From: Zoogloeaceae bacterium
GTDB lineage: Bacteria > Pseudomonadota > Gammaproteobacteria > Burkholderiales > Rhodocyclaceae
Direction: 5' to 3'
Assembly (NCBI GenBank): GCA_031281985.1
Contig: JAITEO010000148.1
Span: forward strand, 1 to 8,205
DNA length: 8,205 nt
Part shown: positions 1 through 6,852 of the stretch, piece by piece
Position numbering within the stretch: position 1 is the stretch's first letter
Layout of the letters: each line of letters begins with the position of its first letter
The notes under the pieces: model-generated
Databases searched by the model: none
Seen by the model: only the letters and a program-made list of their open reading frames with translations
Told to the model about the DNA's origin: nothing
Made by a program: the position numbers and the translations under genes

Positions 1-744
1 CGGGAGCGCGAATTCCGCTCCTTCTGGTTCGAGACCGGCACGCCGACCTTTTTGGTCGATATGCTCACCGAGCGGCAAGTCTATCTGCCTTCGCTCCTGA
101 GGCTGGAAAGCTCCTCCGAACTGCTGTCCGCCTTCGAGGTGGGGGCGATTTCCACCGAAGCCCTGATGTTCCAATCCGGCTATCTGACCATTGCCAAAGA
201 GGAAGACATCGCGGGCGACCTGTTGTTTACCCTGTGCTATCACAACCGCGAAGTGAGAAGCGCCTTGAACGCCGCCTTGCTGGGCGCGTGGATTGGCAAC
301 GCGCAACAAGGGCTGACGCACCGCGTCGCCCTCTTTCGCGCCCTGCAAAAGAACGATTTCGCGCGCATCCAGGAAATCTTCTTTTCGCTCTACGCGAGCA
401 TCCCCAACGACTGGTTTCGCAACAACCGAATCGGCGAGTTCGAGGGCTATTACGCCAGCGTGTTCTACGCCACCTTCGCCGCGCTGGGGATAGACATCGT
501 GCCGGAAGATGTGAGCAACCAGGGACGGCTGGACATGGCGGTGAAGTTCAACGGGCAGGTCTATCTCTTTGAGTTCAAGGTGGAGGAGGATAAGGCCGAA
601 GGCAAGGCGCTCCAGCAGATCAAGGCGAAAGAATACGCTGCCAAATACGGTTCGCTCCAGCAACCCATCCATTTGATTGGCGTGGAATTCAGCCGATCGG
701 CGCGCAATGTGGTGGGGTTCGAGGTTCAAAAGACAGGGGACTGA
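1..744 (+). CDS. AAA-ATPase-like protein with C-terminal PD-(D/E)XK nuclease domain (5' truncated)
   Basis: The frame is open from base 1, so the gene starts upstream; 247 codons are visible. The first residues, with FWFETGTPTFLVDML, match the segment that follows the ATPase core in the widespread AAA-ATPase-like / PD-(D/E)XK family (AAA-ATPase_like plus PDDEXK_9/DUF1703 architecture), whose members are usually about 500-550 residues. The C-terminal part shows the nuclease fold signature: GRLD with Asp at visible residue 178, then FEFK with Glu191 and Lys193, followed by a helix with QIKAKEYA and the strand IHLIGVEF. Known family members are often multicopy and their biological role is unsettled; proposals include mobile-element or defence-related nucleases. 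No start codon is visible; a TTG at 52 and an ATG at 61 are internal to the conserved region. The stop is TGA at 742-744. A 92-base gap separates it from the next gene, so it is probably a separate transcription unit. The family call is confident; the function is not. Confidence 0.88.
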   Translation, partial: REREFRSFWFETGTPTFLVDMLTERQVYLPSLLRLESSSELLSAFEVGAISTEALMFQSGYLTIAKEEDIAGDLLFTLCYHNREVRSALNAALLGAWIGNAQQGLTHRVALFRALQKNDFARIQEIFFSLYASIPNDWFRNNRIGEFEGYYASVFYATFAALGIDIVPEDVSNQGRLDMAVKFNGQVYLFEFKVEEDKAEGKALQQIKAKEYAAKYGSLQQPIHLIGVEFSRSARNVVGFEVQKTGD

Positions 745-792
745 GGACGGAGTCGGGCGCGGCAAGAAAAAGCGTTCCTTGGCGTCGTGGGG

Positions 793-798
793 TAGAAT
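793..798 (+). promoter_or_regulatory. Possible -10 box for the radical SAM/kinase unit
   Basis: TAGAAT lies in the 92-base gap between the nuclease gene and the radical SAM gene, 38 bases before the TTG start. It matches the sigma-70 -10 consensus at five of six positions. No convincing -35 hexamer is seen 16-18 bases upstream, so the call is weak. The same hexamer sits upstream of pyrC at the other end of the window, which adds a little support. If real, transcription would begin near 805 and cover both the radical SAM gene and the kinase. Confidence 0.35.
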
Positions 799-836
799 CT
801 CCGGACTTTTCTGTTGGTTGATGTCGGGATGATATT

Positions 837-1499
837 TTGGCGGCAAATCCTGTTTTTCTTCGTTTGAACAAGGCGCATTACCCGGTCACGGTGCTGGGGT
901 ATGGGCGGCGGATTGGCATCTGGTTTCAGGGGTGCAGCATCCGCTGCAAGGGCTGCGTGTCGCAGGATACCTGGGAGGAAGCGGCGGGCGCGTGGATGCG
1001 CGTGGCGGATCTGTTGGCGTGGTGTCGGCAAAAGGAAGGCGTGGATGGCGTGACCATTTCCGGCGGCGAACCCTTCGATCAGCCGCGTGCCTTGAATGCC
1101 CTGCTGGACGGTATCCGGCGCTGGAAGCGGCGAGGAAATCCCGATCTGGACGTGTTCTGCTACAGCGGTTATCCCCTGAAAACCCTGCAAGCCCGGCATG
1201 GCGCGCTGTTGAAGAAACTGGATGTGCTGGTCCCGGAACCCTATGTCGATGCGCTGCCGCAGGGCGGATGTTGGCGCGGATCGGCCAATCAGCCGCTGTT
1301 GCCGCTCTCGCCGCTGGGCAGGGCGCGCTATGGCGACCGGGACGGTAGTCCATCCCCGAAGGAAAAGACCTTGCAGGTGAGCATGGAAGATGGACAGATC
1401 TGGATGATCGGCATTCCCGCGCGCGGCGACATGGCGGCGCTGGAAGACCTGTGCGCCCAGCGCGGACTGCATCTGCAGGCCGTGTCGTGGCGCAGGTAG
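837..1499 (+). CDS. NrdG-like radical SAM protein (4Fe-4S single-cluster type)
   Basis: This 220-residue protein has the radical SAM cluster motif CSIRCKGC (Cys33, Cys37, Cys40) in the NrdG-like context GIWFQGC, then SGGEP at residues 75-79, which normally contacts the methionine of SAM. YSGYP near residue 117 resembles the equivalent NrdG strand. The size fits stand-alone activase-like members (NrdG is about 155-220 residues), so it should bind one [4Fe-4S] cluster and cleave SAM reductively. No anaerobic ribonucleotide reductase or other glycyl-radical enzyme is in the window, so a true NrdG role is not supported. The start is taken as TTG at 837: the frame closes at TGA 819-821, no ATG occurs before residue 54, and the CxxxCxxC motif must be included. 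CGGGA at 825-829 is a weak ribosome binding site. The gene ends 13 bases before the kinase gene, implying co-transcription. The family is confident; the substrate is unknown. Confidence 0.85.
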   Translation: MAANPVFLRLNKAHYPVTVLGYGRRIGIWFQGCSIRCKGCVSQDTWEEAAGAWMRVADLLAWCRQKEGVDGVTISGGEPFDQPRALNALLDGIRRWKRRGNPDLDVFCYSGYPLKTLQARHGALLKKLDVLVPEPYVDALPQGGCWRGSANQPLLPLSPLGRARYGDRDGSPSPKEKTLQVSMEDGQIWMIGIPARGDMAALEDLCAQRGLHLQAVSWRR

Positions 1500-1512
1500 A
1501 GGCGCAATCCGC

Positions 1513-4104
1513 ATGAGCGCCTACGTCCGCATCTGCCCGGTCTGCGACACGGAAAACCCGGCCGAGCGCGCTACTTGCCTGCGTTGCTCCAGCCTGCTGT
1601 CGGACGTGGACTTTTCTCTGTCCCAGGCGGCGGAAACGGCGGGCGAACCCGCGCCGGACGCGGCGGCGGAGAATCCAAAAGCGCCGGAAGCTCTCGACGC
1701 CTTGCCCGCGCAAACCCAGGCGCTGCCCGTCTCCGGGGAGGCGGGCGTGCGCTGTCCCGATCCGGAATGCGGACAGATGAATCCGCCGGGCAGCCTGCGT
1801 TGCCAGTATTGCAACACGCCGCTGCCCGCCGCTCCCCCGGAACCGGTTCTTGCGTTTGCGCCGCCGACTGGCGGGACGGTGGCCGCTCCATCCTTCGAGC
1901 TTGCGCCGCCGGAACTGGCGGCTGCCGCTCCTTCGCCCAGAAAACGGGCGCGTTCGCGCGTGGCGTTGCCTGCCGCGCTGGCGGAGCGATTTGGCGTCAT
2001 CGACGAACTGCCCGCCGCGGGCAGCGAAGCGGACTTGCTGATCGTGGAAGACCTTCGCGGCGGCGAGGCGCGGGTCGTCAAGGTCTATCGACGCGGCATC
2101 GCGCCGGACAAGGCGCTGTTGCAGAAACTGGCGACGGCGGGGTCGCATGTGGTGCGCATCCTGGAATATGGAAAGGAAGAGGACGGCATCGCCTGGGAGA
2201 TGATGGAATACTGCCGCGCGGGCAATCTGCGCACCCTGATGCAGGATGGCCCGATGAGCCAGGAGCGGCTCCTGGAGCTTGTGCGCGAACTGGCGGCGGG
2301 ACTGACGGAAGTCCATGCGGCCAACATCCTGCACCGCGACCTGAAGCCGGAAAATGTGTTGCTGCGCAGCCGCTCGCCGCTTTCCCTGGTGCTCACCGAT
2401 TTTGGCATTGCTTCGCTTTTCGAGGGAACCCGGCTTTTCACCGACAGCGCCCGCACGGCGAAATACGCCGCGCCGGAAGCCCTGACCGGCGTGATCGACG
2501 CCAAGGCCGACTGGTGGTCGCTGGGCATGATCCTGCTGGAAGCCGCCTCCGGACGCCATCCTTTCGACGGCCTGTCGGAACAGGTGATCAACTACCACCT
2601 GGCGACGCGTCCAATCGACATCGAAGGCGTCGCGGACAAGCGTTTCGCCGTGCTGTGCCGCGGCCTGCTGCTGCGCAATCCGGCGCGGCGCTTCGGCGCG
2701 GCGGAAGTGGCGCGCTGGCTGGCGGGCGATCCGAGCCTGACCGCGCCCAGGGAATCCGTCGCGGAAGTCGCGCATCCCTATATATTGGGCAAGCATACGG
2801 CGAGAAACGGCGAGGAACTGGCGTTGGCGCTGGCGGCCAATTGGCAGGAAGGCGTGCGCGATCTGGCGCGCGGGCTGATCCTGAACTGGCTGCGAGAGGA
2901 ATTGCACGACTTCGATCTGATTCGCAGTTTGAGCGACATCATGGAGGCGCGCGACGAACACGATGAACGCCGCCTGCTGCGCTTCCTGCTTGCCGCCGCG
3001 CCCGGCATGCCGCCTGTCTGGCGGGGCGAACCCGCGAGCCAGAAGGCGATTCTCCACAAGGCGCGTCAGGCGCTCGCCCGGGAGGGCGAATCTTCCAATG
3101 CGGCGCGCCTTTGGCTGGAGAGTCTGTTTACGGAAGACGTGTTGAGCCTCTTTGCCGCCACGGACGCCGACCTCGCCACATTGGGACGGCGCTGGCGCCA
3201 ACGGATCGACATTGCGCAACGCGCCTGGGAAACGGCAAGGGAACGGCACCATCGCTGGCGTTCCCGGTTTTCTTCCTCATCCGGCGAAGAAAAGGATTCC
3301 GCGGTCAATTTCGATGCCGCCGTGTTCGGCTGGAACGCCGGACTGCGCTTTCCCAAGCGCGTCACCTGGCACGCGCCCGTTCTGCTGAGTCTATGCGATG
3401 CGCAGTTCCTGCTTGCCGTGCGCGCGGACATCGAACAGGCGGCGGCGCATTTTGCCGAATCCGCGCCCTGGTTTGTCGAATTGATCCAGAAATGGCAAGC
3501 GCCGGACGCCAATGTCACGCCGGAAGAACAGAACGCCTTGCTGCTGGTGGCTTGGCGCTTGCGCGAATCGGCGGGGGAATTCGTCCAGAAGGAACAAGAA
3601 CACCGTCAGGCCGCGCAGAAAAAACAGGAAAAACATATCGACGCCTGGCAACAGGCGTTTGCGCGCCTCGTAGACGACCTTGGCGCGCTGGAGGACGCGG
3701 ACGACGATGTGGGACGCCAGGAGTGGCGGCGGATGCTGGATGAACTGTATGGCTTGTCCGAACGTCTGGCCTCGATCCCCTATACGGAAGAGAGCTTCCT
3801 CAAGCTGCGCCGCCAGGTGAGCGGCATGGAACGCCTGGCCCTGAACCTGGAAAAGGCGCTGGATGCGCTGGAAGCAAACGATGAAGGCCACGAGGTTTTC
3901 TCGCGTCTGTTCTGGGTCGGCAGCATCCTCTTCCTGCTGTTGGCCGCGCTCGCCAGCGCCACCTACGCCTTGCCCGTCACGTTTGCCGGCGTCACCTTCT
4001 TCGCCATCCGCCACTTCCGCCGCCGCACCCGCGTCCGCCGCGATCTCTCCGTCCAGATCCAGCTATTTCGCCGCACCCTCGCGTCTTTGGGCAGCAAAAA
4101 GTAA
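1513..4104 (+). CDS. Zinc-ribbon Ser/Thr protein kinase with C-terminal membrane anchor
   Basis: This 863-residue protein opens with two zinc ribbons, C8-x2-C11-x10-C22-x2-C25 and C81-x4-C86-x10-C97-x2-C100, separated and followed by Ala/Pro/Glu-rich linkers. A Hanks-type kinase domain spans about residues 157-405. It has Lys190 (VVKVY), HRDLKPEN from His274, DFG at 296-298, AAPE at 319-322 and Asp333 before WWSLGM, so it is an RD kinase with catalytic residues present. The glycine-rich loop is atypical (LPAAGSEADL, 166-175) and no alpha-C glutamate is evident; Asp199 is the nearest acidic candidate. A long helical region of unknown family follows, strongly charged and coiled-coil-like at roughly 690-795. 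Two hydrophobic segments (about 799-819 and 820-832) then form a likely membrane hairpin, followed by a basic tail. Both ends should therefore be cytoplasmic. The gene lies 13 bases after the radical SAM gene and is probably co-transcribed with it. Kinase identity is firm; the substrate and pathway are unknown. Confidence 0.9.
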   Translation: MSAYVRICPVCDTENPAERATCLRCSSLLSDVDFSLSQAAETAGEPAPDAAAENPKAPEALDALPAQTQALPVSGEAGVRCPDPECGQMNPPGSLRCQYCNTPLPAAPPEPVLAFAPPTGGTVAAPSFELAPPELAAAAPSPRKRARSRVALPAALAERFGVIDELPAAGSEADLLIVEDLRGGEARVVKVYRRGIAPDKALLQKLATAGSHVVRILEYGKEEDGIAWEMMEYCRAGNLRTLMQDGPMSQERLLELVRELAAGLTEVHAANILHRDLKPENVLLRSRSPLSLVLTDFGIASLFEGTRLFTDSARTAKYAAPEALTGVIDAKADWWSLGMILLEAASGRHPFDGLSEQVINYHLATRPIDIEGVADKRFAVLCRGLLLRNPARRFGAAEVARWLAGDPSLTAPRESVAEVAHPYILGKHTARNGEELALALAANWQEGVRDLARGLILNWLREELHDFDLIRSLSDIMEARDEHDERRLLRFLLAAAPGMPPVWRGEPASQKAILHKARQALAREGESSNAARLWLESLFTEDVLSLFAATDADLATLGRRWRQRIDIAQRAWETARERHHRWRSRFSSSSGEEKDSAVNFDAAVFGWNAGLRFPKRVTWHAPVLLSLCDAQFLLAVRADIEQAAAHFAESAPWFVELIQKWQAPDANVTPEEQNALLLVAWRLRESAGEFVQKEQEHRQAAQKKQEKHIDAWQQAFARLVDDLGALEDADDDVGRQEWRRMLDELYGLSERLASIPYTEESFLKLRRQVSGMERLALNLEKALDALEANDEGHEVFSRLFWVGSILFLLLAALASATYALPVTFAGVTFFAIRHFRRRTRVRRDLSVQIQLFRRTLASLGSKK

Positions 4105-4132
4105 AAACCTGCCTTTTATCCCGCCCCGTCTT

Positions 4133-4933
4133 CTATACCTGGAACAGCGCCCGGTCTTCCAGGCGCACGGCGGAAAGTGGGCCGCCCCAGAGGCAGCCGC
4201 TGTCGAGCGCCAGCAGGTTGGGCAGGCGATACAGACCCAGTGCCGACCAGTGGCCGGTGATCAGCACATGGTCGGCGCTCTTGCGTCCGGGCAGATCGAA
4301 CCACGGCAGGAGGCCGGGGGGAGCCGAATCCAGTCCGCCCTTGGCGGAAAAATCCATCTCGCAGCCGTTTTCCCCGCGCGGGCGGCAAAAGCGCATGCGC
4401 GTCATGGCGTTGACGATGACGCGCAGGCGATCCATGCCGCGCAGCTTGCCCGACCAGTAGGCCGGTTTGCTGCCCCAGAGATCGGCGAGAAAATCGCGGT
4501 ACCCTTCGCCCTGCAACGCGGCCTCGACTTCGGCGGCCAGTTCTCTCGCCTTTTTTACCCGCCATTGCGGCATGAGTCCGGCGTGGACCAGGCAGTATTC
4601 CCCTTCGACATGGCAGAGCGGACAGTGGCGCAGCCAGTCGAGCAATGCCGCCCTGTCCGGCGCGTCCAGCACCGCCTGCAGGGTGTCGCCGCGGCGGGCG
4701 CGGTCGGTTGCGGCGATCATCAGAAGATAGAGATCGTGATTGCCGAGCACCGTGATGGCGGAATCTCCCAGGGAGTGCACATAGCGCAGCGTGGCAAGCG
4801 AATCCGGGCCGCGATTGACCAGATCGCCAGTCAGCCAGAGCCGGTCTTTTCTTGGATCGAAGGCGCAGCGCGCGAGCAGGCGTTGCAGGGAATCGAAACA
4901 GCCCTGGATGTCGCCAATTGCATAGGTTGCCAT
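4133..4933 (-). CDS. apaH: Symmetrical bis(5'-nucleosyl)-tetraphosphatase (diadenosine tetraphosphatase)
   Basis: ApaH splits Ap4A symmetrically into two ADP and acts in the cytoplasm to limit dinucleoside polyphosphates made by aminoacyl-tRNA synthetases; some homologues also remove Np4 caps from RNA. The protein is 266 residues, close to the usual 270-280. It carries the metallophosphatase blocks in order: GDIQG (Asp8, Gln10), GDLVNRGPDS (Asp37), GNHD (64-67), HAG (117-119) and GHW near the C-terminus. The Gln in GDIQG, where general phosphatases have His, is typical of ApaH and separates it from PrpA/PrpB-type enzymes. It is the last gene of the minus-strand cluster and starts 9 bases after the rfbC stop, so it is probably translated from the same mRNA. 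It converges on the kinase gene across a 28-base gap. In E. coli apaH lies in the surA-pdxA-ksgA-apaG-apaH operon, so this placement is different. Confidence 0.95.
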   Translation of the reverse strand: MATYAIGDIQGCFDSLQRLLARCAFDPRKDRLWLTGDLVNRGPDSLATLRYVHSLGDSAITVLGNHDLYLLMIAATDRARRGDTLQAVLDAPDRAALLDWLRHCPLCHVEGEYCLVHAGLMPQWRVKKARELAAEVEAALQGEGYRDFLADLWGSKPAYWSGKLRGMDRLRVIVNAMTRMRFCRPRGENGCEMDFSAKGGLDSAPPGLLPWFDLPGRKSADHVLITGHWSALGLYRLPNLLALDSGCLWGGPLSAVRLEDRALFQV

Positions 4934-4942
4934 GGATGCCCG

Positions 4943-5491
4943 TCAGAAGACTTCCGCTTGGGCCAGCGGCGCGCCCATCTGGTCCTTGGCGGAAAGAACG
5001 GGTAAAGCGCTGGCCAGCGGCCAGTCGATGCCGATGGCCGGATCATTCCACAGGAGGCAACGCTCCTGTTTTGGCGCGTAGTAATCCGTGGTCTTGTAGA
5101 GCACTTCGGCATATTCGCTCCGGCACAGGAAGCCGTGCGCGAAGCCCGGTGGAATCCACATCTGGCAGTTGTTTTCCGCGGAGAGCCGCGCGCCGACCCA
5201 GCGTCCGAAAGTGGGCGACGACTTGCGCAGGTCTACCGCCACATCGAACACCTCGCCCGCCGTTACCCGCACCAGCTTGCCCTGCGGCTGGCGAATCTGG
5301 TAATGCAGGCCGCGCAGCACGTGGCGGGCGCTGCGCGAGTGATTGTCCTGCACGAAGTCAAACGCGAGTCCGCTCAGTGCAGCAAACTCGCGTGCGTTAA
5401 AACTTTCGAAGAAGAAGCCGCGCGCGTCATGGAATATCCTGGGGGTAAACAGCAATACTTCGGGCAGTTCCAGCTTTTGAACCGTGGTCAT
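4943..5491 (-). CDS. rfbC: dTDP-4-dehydrorhamnose 3,5-epimerase
   Basis: RmlC/RfbC converts dTDP-4-keto-6-deoxy-D-glucose to dTDP-4-keto-L-rhamnose, the third step of dTDP-L-rhamnose synthesis for O-antigen or other surface glycans. The 182-residue length matches the family (about 180-185). Key residues fall at the family's usual numbering: Arg60 and His63 in LRGLHYQ, Lys72, Asp83, His119 in PPGFAHGF, Tyr132 in LYKTTDYY, Tyr138, and Asp170 in SAKDQ. His63 and Asp170 form the expected catalytic dyad. The start ATG overlaps the rfbA stop as ATGA (5488-5491), which indicates translational coupling. AAGGA sits 5 bases before the ATG and supports this start. The cupin-fold epimerase appears intact with no missing catalytic residue. 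Confidence 0.96.
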   Translation of the reverse strand: MTTVQKLELPEVLLFTPRIFHDARGFFFESFNAREFAALSGLAFDFVQDNHSRSARHVLRGLHYQIRQPQGKLVRVTAGEVFDVAVDLRKSSPTFGRWVGARLSAENNCQMWIPPGFAHGFLCRSEYAEVLYKTTDYYAPKQERCLLWNDPAIGIDWPLASALPVLSAKDQMGAPLAQAEVF

Positions 5492-6381
5492 GGTTTTCCT
5501 TTTTTGTCCGCGAGAAGCGCCAGCAGGTATTGGCCGTAGGCGTTCTTGCGCAGGGGTTGCGCCAGCGCCGCCAGCGTCTCGTCGTCAATCCAGCCCTGCC
5601 GCCAGGCGAGTTCTTCCGGCACGGCCACCTTCAATCCCTGGCGTCTTTCCATGGTGGCGATGAACTGGCTGGCTTCCAGCATGGATTCGTGCGTGCCGGT
5701 ATCCAGCCAGGCGTAGCCGCGTCCCATGGTTTCCACCTTCAACGCGCCCAGCGCCAGGTAATGCCGGTTGACGTCGGTGATTTCCAGTTCGCCGCGCGCC
5801 GACGGGCGGATGGAACGGGCGATTTCCAGCACGCGGTTGTCGTAGAAGTACAAGCCGGTGACGGCGTAATTCGACTGGGGGGCGGCCGGTTTTTCCTCGA
5901 TGCTGGTCGCCTGTCCCTGGGCATCGAAAGTCACCACGCCGTAGCGTTCCGGGTCCTGGACGTGATAGGCGAAGACGCTGGCGCCCGAGACGCGCGCGTT
6001 GGCGCGCGCCAGCAGGCGATGGAGTTCATGCCCGTAGAAAATGTTGTCGCCCAGCACCAGCGCGACGGGCGCATCGCCGACGAATTCCGCGCCGATGAGG
6101 AAGGCTTGCGCCAGACCTTCCGGCCTTTCCTGCACGGCATAGGCAAGGCGAATGCCCCAGGCGCTGCCGTCGCCCAGAAGCTGCGCGAAACGCGGCGTAT
6201 CCTGCGGCGTGGAGATGATCAGGATGTCCCGGATGCCCGCAAGCATCAGGGTGGTCAGCGGGTAATACACCATCGGCTTATCGAAGATGGGCAGCAGTTG
6301 CTTGGATACCGCCAGCGTTGCCGGATACAGCCGGGTGCCGGAACCTCCGGCGAGAATGATGCCCTTGCGCAGGTTACGCAT
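5488..6381 (-). CDS. rfbA: Glucose-1-phosphate thymidylyltransferase
   Basis: RmlA/RfbA joins dTTP and glucose-1-phosphate to make dTDP-glucose, the first committed step of dTDP-L-rhamnose synthesis, and is normally feedback-inhibited by dTDP-L-rhamnose. The 297-residue length fits the long-form bacterial enzyme (about 290-300). Visible motifs are the nucleotide-binding loop LAGGSGTRL (10-18), Lys27 in SKQLLP, the metal-binding Asp112 in LGDNIFYG, Tyr147-Gly148, EEKP at 162-165, and Asp227 in [10 protein letters not shown]. The ATG at 6381-6379 is the only methionine before the nucleotide loop, but no good ribosome binding site precedes it. It lies 39 bases after the lipoprotein stop in the same reading frame. 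Its stop overlaps the rfbC start by 4 bases. Only steps 1 and 3 of the pathway are present here; rmlB and rmlD are absent from the window. Confidence 0.96.
   Translation of the reverse strand: MRNLRKGIILAGGSGTRLYPATLAVSKQLLPIFDKPMVYYPLTTLMLAGIRDILIISTPQDTPRFAQLLGDGSAWGIRLAYAVQERPEGLAQAFLIGAEFVGDAPVALVLGDNIFYGHELHRLLARANARVSGASVFAYHVQDPERYGVVTFDAQGQATSIEEKPAAPQSNYAVTGLYFYDNRVLEIARSIRPSARGELEITDVNRHYLALGALKVETMGRGYAWLDTGTHESMLEASQFIATMERRQGLKVAVPEELAWRQGWIDDETLAALAQPLRKNAYGQYLLALLADKKGKP
5497..5501 (-). promoter_or_regulatory. Ribosome binding site of rfbC
   Basis: On the minus strand AAGGA is followed by five bases (AAACC) and the rfbC ATG. It lies within the last codons of rfbA. Together with the 4-base stop/start overlap it fixes the rfbC start and supports coupled translation. 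Confidence 0.6.
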
Positions 6382-6420
6382 GCCGAAAGCCAGGAAATGG
6401 GAGAGAGGGGCGAGCGCGTT

Positions 6421-6837
6421 TCATTCTTCTTCCTTTACCGGCACGAAGGAGAAAACGCCCTTGCTTTCGCCGAAGACGCCCAGTTGCACGCCCAGTCCGC
6501 CGGGCGGATCTTCGTTCAAGCGGGCGAAGCCTTCGCAGGTGCGGGTTTCGGTGACGTACATGATGTCGCCGATTTTCAGGATATAGGTGCCTTCTCCCGG
6601 CTGCCAGAGTTCGATATGCGCCTTGGGATTGACTTTCTGGATGGCGTGGCGGCGCTGGCAGTCGGGCAGGCGGCTGACGACCAGCGAAAGGTTCACCTGT
6701 TTTTCCCAGAACATGCTGTCGCGCACGAGGGAAATGGCGTGGCGCTGGCCATCGATCAGGTAGGCCGCGCCGTCGTTGGTGCAGGCGGAAAGCAGCAGCA
6801 GGAACAGGGGCAGTATGCGGCAGGACAGGCGTTGCAT
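6421..6837 (-). CDS. Putative small lipoprotein of unknown function
   Basis: I do not recognise the family. The 138-residue protein begins with a lipoprotein signal: Arg4 and Arg7, a hydrophobic stretch PLFLLLL, then the lipobox L16-S17-A18-C19. Cys19 should be lipidated and signal peptidase II should cleave before it. The +2 residue is Thr, not Asp, so under the E. coli sorting rule it would go to the outer membrane. The mature part of about 120 residues looks mostly beta-rich and has two cysteines (Cys60, Cys101) that could form a periplasmic disulfide. It ends in an acidic EEE tail. A good ribosome binding site, CGGGAG, lies 7 bases before the ATG. The gene is between pyrC (15 bases upstream) and rfbA (39 bases downstream) on the same strand, so it is probably in the same operon. 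Neighbouring rfbAC hints at an envelope role, but nothing in the sequence proves it. Confidence 0.8.
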   Translation of the reverse strand: MQRLSCRILPLFLLLLSACTNDGAAYLIDGQRHAISLVRDSMFWEKQVNLSLVVSRLPDCQRRHAIQKVNPKAHIELWQPGEGTYILKIGDIMYVTETRTCEGFARLNEDPPGGLGVQLGVFGESKGVFSFVPVKEEE

Positions 6838-6844
6838 GAGGATT

Positions 6845-6850
6845 CTCCCG
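6845..6850 (-). promoter_or_regulatory. Ribosome binding site of the lipoprotein gene
   Basis: CGGGAG on the minus strand lies 7 bases before the lipoprotein ATG and inside the 15-base gap after the pyrC stop. It is the clearest Shine-Dalgarno sequence in the cluster and supports the chosen start, which leaves a complete signal peptide. Confidence 0.6.
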
Positions 6851-6852
6851 GA

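Noticed and set aside
837..1499. Assignment of the radical SAM gene as nrdG
   Set aside because: The cluster motif is NrdG-like, but no nrdD is adjacent and the partner is a kinase, so a specific gene symbol is not justified.
886..3252. Long open frame of 788 codons on the minus strand, antisense to the radical SAM and kinase genes
   Set aside because: Its translation is rich in Arg, Ala, Gln and His with no recognisable motif, while the plus strand encodes clear radical SAM and kinase motifs. It is a shadow caused by high GC.
3863..5005. Open frame of 380 codons on the plus strand spanning the kinase end and apaH
   Set aside because: It crosses the stop codons of two convergent genes in another frame and has low-complexity composition; no start signal or motif supports it.
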